Source: Acidobacteriaceae bacterium (lineage in GTDB: Bacteria > Acidobacteriota > Terriglobia > Terriglobales > Acidobacteriaceae). Taken from it: DNA of 14,481 nucleotides. The notes below the pieces were generated by a model. It saw only the letters and a list, made by a program, of their open reading frames with translations. It was not told the DNA's origin and made no database searches. The translations under genes and the position numbers were made by a program. The stretch spans positions 1-14,481 of the forward strand of contig PMBA01000194.1 in assembly GCA_003152795.1 (NCBI GenBank). The letters run 5' to 3'. Numbering within the stretch: the stretch's first letter is position 1; every line of letters begins with the position of its first letter. Positions 1-7,614 of this stretch are shown here, piece by piece.

Positions 1-21
1 TTCTAAAATCGACCCCGGCCC

Positions 22-717
22 CTACCGGTGGCAGGTGTTGCAACTGGTGATGTCGTTGACCGATCGCACCTTGTATTGCTCCTTCAAGGCGTTCCCGAGC
101 GCTTCCTGATCGGAGTAAGCCTTCCCGTTCACAATGACGGGTTCGCCGGTGGAAGGCTCCTCATAGCGCATGTTGAAGACCTGTTCGCGCGGGCGCAGAT
201 ATTTTTCGGCGTTGCGGTGGCAGTCGAGGCAGAACTCCATCTGCAGCGATGCGTACTGGTACATCAGCGGCATCTGGTCCACTGGTCCGTGACACGTGTT
301 GCAGCCCACGCCCTTGCTGATGTGGATACTGTGATTGAAATATACAAAGTTGGGTAACTGGTTGACGCGCGTCCATTCCAGCGAGCGGCCCGTGCGGAAG
401 CTTTCGCGGACCGGCTCCAGATACGCGGCATTGGTCCAGATCTGCGCGTGACAGTTGATGCAGGTCTTGGTAGGCGGAATGCCGGCAAAGCTCGATTGCT
501 CGACCGAAGTATGACAGTATCGGCAGTCGATGCCGAGCCCGGTCACATGGTGCTGGTGGCTGAACGGCACCGGCTGCGACTTCCGGACTCCGGCATACGT
601 AATGTACGGAGACCGCTCAATCTGCACCATCGCCCAGAATAGCCCGGCCACGGCAAGAACAGTCAGGACCATCGAGGCCCGGGCGATCGCATTGCTGCTG
701 CGTGGAAAGATCTGCAT
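22..717 (-). CDS. actA: Pentaheme cytochrome c subunit ActA of alternative complex III
   Basis: The 231-residue product has one N-terminal membrane helix (about residues 13-31) followed by an exported domain with exactly five CXXCH haem-binding motifs at residues 65-69, 86-90, 139-143, 163-167 and 226-230; the last one sits at the extreme C-terminus. Phrases such as PFSHQHHV, GIDCRYCHTSVE, GIPPTKTC and YFNHSIH are the conserved core of ActA. In known systems ActA passes electrons within alternative complex III, which oxidises menaquinol and replaces the bc1 complex. It is normally the first gene of actABCDEF, often followed by an aa3 or caa3 oxidase; those genes would continue past the left edge, since no start codon for the next gene lies in bases 1-21. 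Length and haem count match full ActA. No clear Shine-Dalgarno precedes the ATG, which is the least certain point. Family assignment is strong; complex membership is inferred from the family. Confidence 0.85.
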   Translation of the reverse strand: MQIFPRSSNAIARASMVLTVLAVAGLFWAMVQIERSPYITYAGVRKSQPVPFSHQHHVTGLGIDCRYCHTSVEQSSFAGIPPTKTCINCHAQIWTNAAYLEPVRESFRTGRSLEWTRVNQLPNFVYFNHSIHISKGVGCNTCHGPVDQMPLMYQYASLQMEFCLDCHRNAEKYLRPREQVFNMRYEEPSTGEPVIVNGKAYSDQEALGNALKEQYKVRSVNDITSCNTCHR

Positions 718-826
718 TGATTGTGAAATTTTTAGTATTGCGAAATTGGCTTTCGCCGCTCCCGGCTGACCGCATTCCTATGACCTGCGTCACGTATTGC
801 TGTGACACACGATACTGAAACAGCAG

Positions 827-854
827 AGTATAACAGTTGAACGGCAAATTGGAA
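827..854 (-). promoter_or_regulatory. Candidate promoter for actA
   Basis: On the minus strand a TATACT hexamer (827-832) lies 16 bp after TTCCAA (849-854). The -10 matches the sigma-70 consensus at five of six positions, the -35 at only about three. It would give a leader of roughly 100 nt before actA. The -35 overlaps one arm of the inverted repeat at 849-881. Assigned by eye, so tentative. Confidence 0.25.
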
Positions 855-881
855 CAGGTGGCTCAGCTTTTTTTGTTCCAA
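849..881. repeat. Inverted repeat upstream of actA, possible operator
   Basis: TTGGAACA (849-856) and TGTTCCAA (874-881) form a perfect 8-bp inverted repeat around a 17-nt centre that includes a run of seven T. The left arm overlaps the candidate -35 of the actA promoter, a position expected for a repressor or activator site. It could also be a transcribed hairpin. No known regulator is recognised. Confidence 0.4.
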
Positions 882-968
882 TCTTCGGCTTTACTTCTAG
901 GCGTTACTTCTGTTTCACCTCAAGATTTCAATTTTACAAATCGAATTTGAGAAAATCCCGAGCATTCC

Positions 969-984
969 CTGCTTCCGGAAGCAG
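969..984 (-). terminator. Perfect 16-bp palindrome just after the aldehyde dehydrogenase gene, possible terminator
   Basis: CTGCTTCCGGAAGCAG is a perfect palindrome that starts 8 bp beyond the aldehyde dehydrogenase stop codon on the minus strand. As RNA it can fold into a 6-bp stem closed by a CCGG loop. No uninterrupted U tract follows; only a weak ATTTTC lies some 15 nt further on. It is therefore a weak intrinsic terminator at best, or a protein-binding site. Confidence 0.3.
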
Positions 985-992
985 CGAAAAGC

Positions 993-2438
993 TCAGCGCA
1001 AATGCATGACCAGCAGTTTGGGTTCCGTCATTTCCTGAATCGCATCGCGCAAGCCCTCGCGCCCAAGTCCGGAATCCTTGACGCCGCCATAGGGCATGTG
1101 GTCGATACGGAAGGTGGGAACGTCACCGGCGATCAAGCCTCCGACTTCGAGTTCGTCGTACGCCTGAAAAATAAGTTTGGCGTCGCGCGTGAAAAGTCCG
1201 GCCTGCAACCCGTACGCGGAACTGTTGACCTGCTTTAGCGCGGAGGCAAAATCGTTGTAGGGCTCGACTGTCACCACCGGAGCAAAAATTTCCTGGCAAT
1301 TCACTTTCATCGTGGGCTTGGTGCCGGTGAGAACGGTGGGCTCCAACAACGAGCCTTTGCGGTTGCCGCCGCAAAGCAGCCGCGCACCACCGCGAACGGC
1401 TTCCTGCACCCAGTCGGCAGCGCGTATGGCGTCGCCTTCTCGGATGAGCGGGCCAAGATCGCTCGACTCGTCGAGCGGATCTCCCGCTTTCAGCTTGCGC
1501 ACGCCCGCCAGGAACAACTCAATGAATTTCCCGTAGACGGAGTGCTCAACCAGAATGCGCTGCACGGAAATGCAGGACTGTCCGGCATAGGCAAAGCTTC
1601 CTGTAACGCAGCGCTCGGCGGCGTATGCGAGATCGGCATCGCTGTGGACGATGACGCCCGAATTTCCGCCCAGTTCGAGAACGACTTTTTTCTTCCCCGC
1701 GTTGTTCTTGATGGCCCAACCGACAGCGGCGCTGCCGGTGAAACTGATGAGCTTGATGCGCTCGTCGGTGACCAGCAGACTGGAATCTCCGTTGGCGAGC
1801 AGAACCGCATTGAATCCGCCATCCGGCCATCCCGCTTGCTGGATGACTTCCGCCAGCAGCAGCGAGGTTAGCGGCGTCTCGGGCGCGGGCTTGAGCACCA
1901 TGGAACAGCCGGCGGCAATGGCCGGCGCCACTTTGTGGGCAACCAGATTCAAGGGGAAATTGAAGGGCGTGATCCCGGCAACGGGACCGAGGGGAAACCG
2001 TTTGACAATGCCCCAACGCCCGACAGTCGATTGCTGCCAATCCAGAGGCAAATACTCGCCGTAGTTGCGGACGGTTTCTTCAGCCGCAATGTTGAACGTG
2101 AACACTGCGCGGTCAACTTCGCTGCGGGCGCTCTTGATGGGCTTGCCCGCTTCCAGCGCAATCGTGCGCGAAAATTCCTCTTTGCGCTCGTGGATGCCAC
2201 TCGCGATCTGGCGCAGAACTCGTTGCCGTTCGAAGGCGGGCAGTCGCCGCGTCGTGCCAAAAGCCTTGACCGCCGCGGCAATGGCAGCTTCCGCGTGCTC
2301 CCGGCGTCCCTGGTGGACATGCGCGATGAGGGCGCCGTCGTAGGGCGCACGAACATCGACGATGTCACCTTCTTCCAGCCACTTCCCGTCCAGGAAAAAA
2401 CCGTGGGTCGCAACCGGAGCCACCGTCATCTCGGCCAT
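993..2438 (-). CDS. NAD(P)-dependent aldehyde dehydrogenase (lactaldehyde/semialdehyde dehydrogenase-like)
   Basis: This 481-residue protein is a full-length member of the ALDH superfamily, which oxidises aldehydes to acids with NAD(P)+ in the cytoplasm. Visible hallmarks are the oxyanion asparagine N160 in TPFNFP, cofactor-binding K183 in VLKPAPE, the FTGS turn near 233, general base E255 in LELGGN, and nucleophile C289 in YAGQSC. The C-terminal PYGGVKDSGLGREG and MTEPKLLV segments resemble the lactaldehyde/succinate-semialdehyde/GapN-like branch; the exact substrate cannot be read from sequence. The start is supported by AGAGG about 7 nt upstream of the ATG. It lies downstream of, and on the same strand as, two flavin amine oxidases whose aldehyde products it could oxidise (inference). 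The 223-bp gap before it carries a TATAAT hexamer, so it may have its own promoter. Confidence 0.92.
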   Translation of the reverse strand: MAEMTVAPVATHGFFLDGKWLEEGDIVDVRAPYDGALIAHVHQGRREHAEAAIAAAVKAFGTTRRLPAFERQRVLRQIASGIHERKEEFSRTIALEAGKPIKSARSEVDRAVFTFNIAAEETVRNYGEYLPLDWQQSTVGRWGIVKRFPLGPVAGITPFNFPLNLVAHKVAPAIAAGCSMVLKPAPETPLTSLLLAEVIQQAGWPDGGFNAVLLANGDSSLLVTDERIKLISFTGSAAVGWAIKNNAGKKKVVLELGGNSGVIVHSDADLAYAAERCVTGSFAYAGQSCISVQRILVEHSVYGKFIELFLAGVRKLKAGDPLDESSDLGPLIREGDAIRAADWVQEAVRGGARLLCGGNRKGSLLEPTVLTGTKPTMKVNCQEIFAPVVTVEPYNDFASALKQVNSSAYGLQAGLFTRDAKLIFQAYDELEVGGLIAGDVPTFRIDHMPYGGVKDSGLGREGLRDAIQEMTEPKLLVMHLR

Positions 2439-2532
2439 GCCTTACCTCTTTCGAGTGCGCTCGCGATTCGCGTCCAGTAATTCGAGTCTTTCATCCCCGT
2501 CTGACGATTCGCGTTTTGATTCAAACTTAATG

Positions 2533-2538
2533 ATTATA
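2533..2538 (-). promoter_or_regulatory. Candidate -10 element for the aldehyde dehydrogenase gene
   Basis: A perfect TATAAT on the minus strand lies about 95 nt before the aldehyde dehydrogenase start, inside the 2439-2661 gap. The -35 region at the right distance is GC-rich and does not resemble TTGACA, so the promoter would have to be activator-dependent or of another type. I see nothing else convincing in this 223-bp gap. Confidence 0.25.
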
Positions 2539-2661
2539 GACTGCGTGATCTACCGCGCGGCTCGGCCTTCACCTGTGACCTGCTGTGTCCTCAGTGGTAA
2601 GGCTCTCCTGTAACTGCCGAGGAATGGCCGAAGCCATGCGATCTTACCGGCCCATCGCTCG

Positions 2662-3069
2662 TCATTTGCCCGGTTGCGGCTTGAAACGCCCATCGACTTC
2701 CACCTGGTATCCCGCAACCAGGCGATTGGTTTCGTTAGCCATGCCGACCACCGACATCAATTCTTTGAACTGGGCGCCGGTCATGCCTTTGTTGATCGCG
2801 GAGGCCGTATGCGATGCAATGCAGTACTCGCACTGGTTCGTGACCGAGACGGCAACATAGATCATTTCCTTGGTGAGCGGGTCGAGCGCTCCGGGAGCCA
2901 TGATTTGTTTGATGTCTTCCCACGTCCGCTTAAGCATGACCGGATCGTGCGCGATTGCCTTCCAGAAATTGTTGATCCAGTCCGTCTTGCGCGTAGCCAT
3001 GATGTCGTCGTAGACGGCGCGCACTTCAGGGCCGGCGTCGGCGTATTCGATCAGTCCAAACAGTGACAC
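2662..3069 (-). CDS. Carboxymuconolactone decarboxylase family protein, AhpD-like
   Basis: The 135-residue all-helical product carries the AhpD active-site pattern: E68 in TKEMI, then C80-E-Y-C83 followed by H87 (CEYCIASH). In this family the two cysteines and the histidine act as a peroxidase/disulfide reductase centre, as in AhpD, which reduces AhpC; proteins with this CxxC are redox enzymes rather than true carboxymuconolactone decarboxylases. The start is a GTG, chosen because GGGAG stands 7 nt upstream. It lies between the aldehyde dehydrogenase and the flavin oxidase genes on the same strand, which fits removal of peroxide made by the oxidases (inference). The family call is firm; the physiological substrate is unknown. 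Confidence 0.88.
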   Translation of the reverse strand: MSLFGLIEYADAGPEVRAVYDDIMATRKTDWINNFWKAIAHDPVMLKRTWEDIKQIMAPGALDPLTKEMIYVAVSVTNQCEYCIASHTASAINKGMTGAQFKELMSVVGMANETNRLVAGYQVEVDGRFKPQPGK

Positions 3070-3089
3070 AAAGTTTCTCCCGTCAGGCC

Positions 3090-3134
3090 ATTGAGGCTTG
3101 AGTCAATCACTCAATGATTCAATGCCTCAATCGA
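3090..3134. repeat. Hairpin containing an 8-bp-period TCAAT tandem repeat
   Basis: TCAAT recurs every 8 bp at 3103, 3111, 3119 and 3127 (TCAATnnn four times). The same stretch is framed by a perfect inverted repeat ATTGAGGC (3090-3097) / GCCTCAAT (3124-3131), with a second pair TTGAGT (3098-3103) / ACTCAA (3109-3114) inside. It fills most of the 71-bp gap between the PuuB-like oxidase stop and the CMD start, so it would be transcribed as an intergenic hairpin. It may be a terminator-attenuator, an mRNA stabiliser or a small repetitive element. Confidence 0.6.
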
Positions 3135-3140
3135 TTTTGT

Positions 3141-4433
3141 TCACGACACCCAGTCCAGCACCTTGTAGTACGCCCCTGCGAAGGGCAGGAACCACGGCCT
3201 CCCGTTGTACAGCCCGAGCGGCGCACCGGGAAATGGGATCTCCGCGAAAGGATTGTCAGTCTTTCCATCCGCAATCCATTCCGCCATTTTCTGGCCTTGA
3301 TACGTCGCCATGGCGACCCCGTGACCCGCGTATCCGACCGCAAAATAGATGCCATCGATTTGGCCGGCGTGCGGCATGATGTCAAAACAGAAGTCCAGCG
3401 TGCCGCCCCAGACATACTCGATTTTTGTGTCGCGCAGCTGCGGATAGACCTCGATCATCCCCAGCCGCAGGATTTCGGCGCTCTTGCGTATGGTCTGATC
3501 GGTCTCCGGGAAAAACGCGGCGCGACCGCCAAACAACATGCGGTTGTCGGGGGTGAGCCGGTAGTAATAAAGATAGTTCTTGGAATCGTAGATCTGGCGA
3601 TTGCGCGGGCTCAGTTCGCGGGCCAGCGCCTCCGGGAGAACTTCCGTAGTAATGATAAACGACCCGATGGGGATGATCTTTTTCCGTAGCGCCGGAGTCG
3701 CCGCGCCTGTGTAGCCGCTGGTCCCGACCAGCACGTTGCGCACCCAGATCGCGCCCCGAGAGCTGTTCAGCCTGAAACCAGGCACACCGTCACGCGATTG
3801 GCGCTGGATATTCTGCAGCCGCGTGCGTTCGCAAATCTGGGCGCCCGCTCGCATGACGGCTGCGCCCAGTCCGGCAACGTAGCGCGCGGGATTGAGGCCG
3901 GCTGAGATTTCGTCGACCATGCCGCCGTAATAAATGCCGGAACCGATTTCGCTGTGAAGTTCTTCGCGGGGGACCACGCGCAGCGAATGGTTGAATTCGC
4001 GGCCGATCACTTCCACCTGGCGGCCGTAGTCGTCGAAATGCGCCTGCTTGCAGGCGACTTCGAGGTGTCCGGTGCGGACGAAGTCGCAAGCGATGTTTTC
4101 GTCTCTCACGATGCGTTCGACCGAAGCGATGGTCTCAAGCGAAGCGGCGTACATGCGGCGCGCGAGCTCGCGTCCATACATGGAAATTAGTTTATTGACG
4201 CCCAGTTTCAGTCCGGTCAGTACCATGCCGCCATTGCGGGAACTCGCGCCCCAGCCTATGGTTTCCGCTTCCAGCACCACCACCTTCGCCCCCCGCTTGG
4301 CCAGCGCGAGCGCCGCGGAGAGTCCGGTAAATCCCGCGCCGATGATGGCGACGTCGGCGCTCTCCGGCAATGGCTGCGCCGGGGAGCCAGGCATCGGGAC
4401 GGTGGTGAGCCAGTAGTTGAGTTCCTGTGGCAT
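3141..4433 (-). CDS. FAD-dependent amine oxidoreductase, PuuB/OrdL-like (DAO family)
   Basis: The product (430 residues from this ATG) has an N-terminal Rossmann dinucleotide motif GAGFTG (32-37) with the ribose-binding acidic residue E55. The GWGASSRNGGM segment follows at about 60-70, and a C-terminal FAD contact GYAGHGV comes near the end. This combination is typical of the DAO family branch holding gamma-glutamylputrescine oxidase PuuB and OrdL, which oxidise amines to aldehyde, ammonia and H2O2; the true substrate is not known. A GTG at 4446-4448 would add five residues (MLNHD). Neither start has a Shine-Dalgarno, and I prefer the ATG because the upstream sequence already belongs to an intergenic repeat. 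A second DAO-family gene lies upstream, and an AhpD-like gene and an aldehyde dehydrogenase lie downstream on the same strand, suggesting an amine catabolic group. Confidence 0.88.
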   Translation of the reverse strand: MPQELNYWLTTVPMPGSPAQPLPESADVAIIGAGFTGLSAALALAKRGAKVVVLEAETIGWGASSRNGGMVLTGLKLGVNKLISMYGRELARRMYAASLETIASVERIVRDENIACDFVRTGHLEVACKQAHFDDYGRQVEVIGREFNHSLRVVPREELHSEIGSGIYYGGMVDEISAGLNPARYVAGLGAAVMRAGAQICERTRLQNIQRQSRDGVPGFRLNSSRGAIWVRNVLVGTSGYTGAATPALRKKIIPIGSFIITTEVLPEALARELSPRNRQIYDSKNYLYYYRLTPDNRMLFGGRAAFFPETDQTIRKSAEILRLGMIEVYPQLRDTKIEYVWGGTLDFCFDIMPHAGQIDGIYFAVGYAGHGVAMATYQGQKMAEWIADGKTDNPFAEIPFPGAPLGLYNGRPWFLPFAGAYYKVLDWVS

Positions 4434-4448
4434 GTCGTGGTTAAGCAC

Positions 4449-4526
4449 AGGTCAGAGGTGAGAGGTCAGAATTCAGAGGTAGTTCGGAACGGGATCTTAG
4501 CTTCTGCAATCTGACCTCTCACCTGT
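4449..4526. repeat. Intergenic hairpin repeat, copy 1 (AGGTCAGA family)
   Basis: A perfect 15-bp inverted repeat, AGGTGAGAGGTCAGA (4456-4470) and its complement (4510-4524), encloses a 39-nt loop. The left side is built of short AGGTCAGA/AGGTGAGA units. A related copy stands at 14338-14405: CAATCTGACCTCTCAC (4507-4522) matches it at 15 of 16 positions and AGGTCAGAGGT (4449-4459) is identical. It lies in the 141-bp gap between the two flavin oxidase genes. This looks like a dispersed non-coding repeat rather than a gene-specific terminator. Confidence 0.7.
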
Positions 4527-4574
4527 AACGGTCGCGGCCATGATAAATGATTCGGTTGCCAATCGCGCCGCAAA

Positions 4575-5735
4575 CTACAGCACCGCCGTCTCGTGAATCA
4601 TCCGCCCCTCCGCAAAGCGCGAAAAGTTCAGCAAAGACGCGTCGATCAAGTCGGTCTTTCCCGTCAGAATCAGGTCGCTCAGAATTTTCCCGGTGGCGGG
4701 CGCGTGCATCACGCCATGCCCGCTGAAGCCGTTGGCGAAGAAAAAGCCGGGGACCTCGGGAGATTCGCCGAGAATCGGGTGATGATCCGGCGTCATTTCA
4801 TAAAGTCCTGCCCATGCCCGCTTGGGATTGACCTCGACACTTTCGAATACAGGCACGCGATCCGCAGCGCGGGTCAGGATCTTCTCGAGGAAGCCCGCGT
4901 CGAAATCAGTTTTGTAGCCGATCGTTTCTTCCGGATCGTTCCATGCCAGCAAAAATCCCCGGCTTTCGGGACGAAAATGAAAGCCGGTGGACATGTCGAT
5001 GATCATAGGCGCGGTGTGCGGAAATTGGTCAAATGGTTCGGTCGGAACCAGCATGCGGCGCAAAGGTTCCACGGGAAGATCGATGCCGGCCATCTTCGCG
5101 ATTGGAGCCGCCCATGCTCCGGCGCAGTTCACAACCGCGCGCGTCGAAACCGTATCGCGCGTGGTTGCGACTTCGTAGCTCTCACCGTCGATGTTGCGAG
5201 TGATTCCAGTAACGCTGGCGTTCTTCCAGAGCCTGGCGCCGCGATCGCTCGCCCAGGTCATGAAGCCGATCATCGCACTGTAAGGATCGACAAATCCGTC
5301 GGTGGAACAAAAACTGCCGCCGACAATGTCATCGCCGCGGAGTTGCGGGAACTGGCTGCGGATTTCGTTGCCGGCAACGAGGCGCACATTCTTCAGTCCC
5401 ATGGCAATCTGCTTTTCGTAATTCGCGCGCAAATAGGCCATGTGTTTTTCATTGGCCCCGCAGAATAGATATCCCTGCGGCCGGTAGTCGCACGGATACC
5501 CGAGGCGCTCTTCAAAGCTCGCATAAAACGGGATCGAGTAAAGCGACATCTGGATATTGACCGGCGTCGAAAACTGCGCGCGCACGCCGCCCATGCTCTT
5601 GCCCGTGGATCCCTTGCCCTGAGCCGTCTCCCGCTCGATCACAAGGACGTTCTTGCAACCGGCCGCGACCAGGTGGTAGGCGATGCTGGAACCGACGATC
5701 CCTCCGCCGATAAGAACGACATCTGCAGTGTGCAT
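4575..5735 (-). CDS. FAD-binding oxidoreductase, sarcosine oxidase beta / FOXRED1-like (DAO family)
   Basis: The 386-residue product begins directly with a Rossmann motif GGGIVG (10-15), then the ribose-binding E34, then STGKSMGGVRAQFS at about 43-56, a signature of sarcosine oxidase beta, dimethylglycine oxidase and FOXRED1-like flavoproteins. GFSGHGVMHAP near the C-terminus is the second FAD contact. Such enzymes oxidise N-methyl or cyclic amino acids; substrate and electron acceptor cannot be told here. A TTG at 5763-5765 could extend the N-terminus by ten residues, but the ATG gives the family's usual start and the extension runs into direct repeats. No good Shine-Dalgarno is visible. It is the most upstream gene of the amine-oxidation group; it differs enough from the PuuB-like neighbour that a recent tandem duplication is unlikely. 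Confidence 0.87.
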   Translation of the reverse strand: MHTADVVLIGGGIVGSSIAYHLVAAGCKNVLVIERETAQGKGSTGKSMGGVRAQFSTPVNIQMSLYSIPFYASFEERLGYPCDYRPQGYLFCGANEKHMAYLRANYEKQIAMGLKNVRLVAGNEIRSQFPQLRGDDIVGGSFCSTDGFVDPYSAMIGFMTWASDRGARLWKNASVTGITRNIDGESYEVATTRDTVSTRAVVNCAGAWAAPIAKMAGIDLPVEPLRRMLVPTEPFDQFPHTAPMIIDMSTGFHFRPESRGFLLAWNDPEETIGYKTDFDAGFLEKILTRAADRVPVFESVEVNPKRAWAGLYEMTPDHHPILGESPEVPGFFFANGFSGHGVMHAPATGKILSDLILTGKTDLIDASLLNFSRFAEGRMIHETAVL

Positions 5736-5740
5736 GGGCC

Positions 5741-5815
5741 AGGCAATAGTAATAGCGCGAGGCAATAGTAAATGATTGTGTGCTGGCAGGATGACGCTGA
5801 AAGGATGATTGTGTG
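5741..5815. repeat. Paired direct repeats upstream of the second flavin oxidase
   Basis: AGGCAATAGTAA occurs at 5741-5752 and 5760-5771 (19-bp period), and ATGATTGTGTG at 5772-5782 and 5805-5815 (33-bp period). AGGATGA also occurs twice (5788-5794 and 5802-5808). All lie within the 80 bp before the likely start codon at 5735. They may be regulator sites or traces of slippage duplications; no known operator is recognised. Confidence 0.6.
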
Positions 5816-5880
5816 GTAACGGGGCCCTGCCGCCGTCTGGCGGGCCGGAGTGCCGCCACCACCCACTTCTGTGGAACGCT

Positions 5881-6660
5881 TCAGGAAGTCGCCACGGCTA
5901 GCACAACCCGAACCAGCACCGTGACCGCGAACCATCCGAATACGACGGCGTACGCCGTCCCGCGCTTGACCTTGCTGATGCAGGTGATGCCGATGGCAGT
6001 CAGGATCAAGGTCCAGATCGTGATTACATCCAAGGGTGTCAGCAAGGCGCGGAGTACCGCAGATCCGTCCGGACCAATAAAATACCCGGGATTGGTAGCC
6101 ACCGGGTTCTGAATATTAAATCCGTCGCCGCTGACTCCCGCCAGAATCGACAGGGTTGCCAGCAATGCCCGTAGCAACTCCGGCAGCCTGGTATAAACAA
6201 CCAGCGCAAACAGGGTCTTGTATTTCATGTCGGCGCTGGCGCCAAACTTGAGTGTCGCAAAAAGAACGCCGGCGAACACCGCGTACACACCGAGCGCAAT
6301 CACGGGAACAGCGTAGGAAATTGCTTTGGTGGCAGTGACCTGCTGTTGCATTACCTTCTGGCGCTGGTCGGCTGGTAAGCGGTCAATGCGCTCGGCCTGT
6401 TTCGGTTGCAACTCAATCAGGTTCTCCGCCACCTTGCGAAAGCCGACCTTCTGATCGACGACGTAAATAAACATAATGGAAACGATCGCAATGATCAGGA
6501 ATGGCGCCCACCAACTGGCGCTCCTCCGGAGATCGGTGAAGGTCCTGCTGGGAGCAAACAACGTGTAGATCAGGCGCTGTCCTTCAGACAGCGGCGCCAG
6601 TGCAGCGGCAGGCTGCGACGGCTGTGGGGGCTGCGATGGTACGGAAGGATTCGTTGCCAT
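5881..6660 (-). CDS. YIP1-family integral membrane protein
   Basis: This 259-residue protein has a Pro/Gln-rich cytoplasmic start (about 1-22), then the LSEGQRLIYTLFAPSRTF segment that precedes YIP1 domains in bacterial members. Five hydrophobic segments follow at about 51-68, 113-137, 148-172, 211-228 and 235-256, with a charged, Gln-rich loop at 70-110. The eukaryotic family acts in vesicle traffic; bacterial members have no settled function, so none is given. The ATG is supported by GGGAG about 7 nt upstream. A possible promoter (TTGTTC, 17 bp, TACAAT) lies in the short gap before it. Nothing around it points to a partner. Confidence 0.8.
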   Translation of the reverse strand: MATNPSVPSQPPQPSQPAAALAPLSEGQRLIYTLFAPSRTFTDLRRSASWWAPFLIIAIVSIMFIYVVDQKVGFRKVAENLIELQPKQAERIDRLPADQRQKVMQQQVTATKAISYAVPVIALGVYAVFAGVLFATLKFGASADMKYKTLFALVVYTRLPELLRALLATLSILAGVSGDGFNIQNPVATNPGYFIGPDGSAVLRALLTPLDVITIWTLILTAIGITCISKVKRGTAYAVVFGWFAVTVLVRVVLAVATS

Positions 6661-6683
6661 ATCTTCTCCCTGAACAGGAGGAG

Positions 6684-6712
6684 ATTGTAGTGTGCTTCCC
6701 GCGGAAGAACAA
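6684..6712 (-). promoter_or_regulatory. Candidate promoter for the YIP1-family gene
   Basis: On the minus strand TTGTTC (6707-6712) and TACAAT (6684-6689) are separated by 17 bp. The -10 matches the consensus at five of six positions, the -35 at three. It would start transcription a short distance before the Shine-Dalgarno of the YIP1 gene. Assigned by eye. Confidence 0.3.
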
Positions 6713-6729
6713 CAGGAAGTGCCGGAATA

Positions 6730-7554
<825 letters not shown>

Positions 7555-7614
7555 AAATCACCTTCTCCCAACAATAAAATTCCACATTCCAGAATATCGA
7601 ATACAAATGGTTTT

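Noticed and set aside
2439..2661. Possible small gene in the gap between the CMD and aldehyde dehydrogenase genes
   Set aside because: The open frames there run into neighbouring genes in the wrong frame or strand, and none has a start with a ribosome site; only a -10-like hexamer is noted.
3090..3134. The TCAATnnn array as a CRISPR array
   Set aside because: The period is 8 bp with a 5-bp constant part; there are no repeats of 23-40 bp with spacers, and no cas genes.
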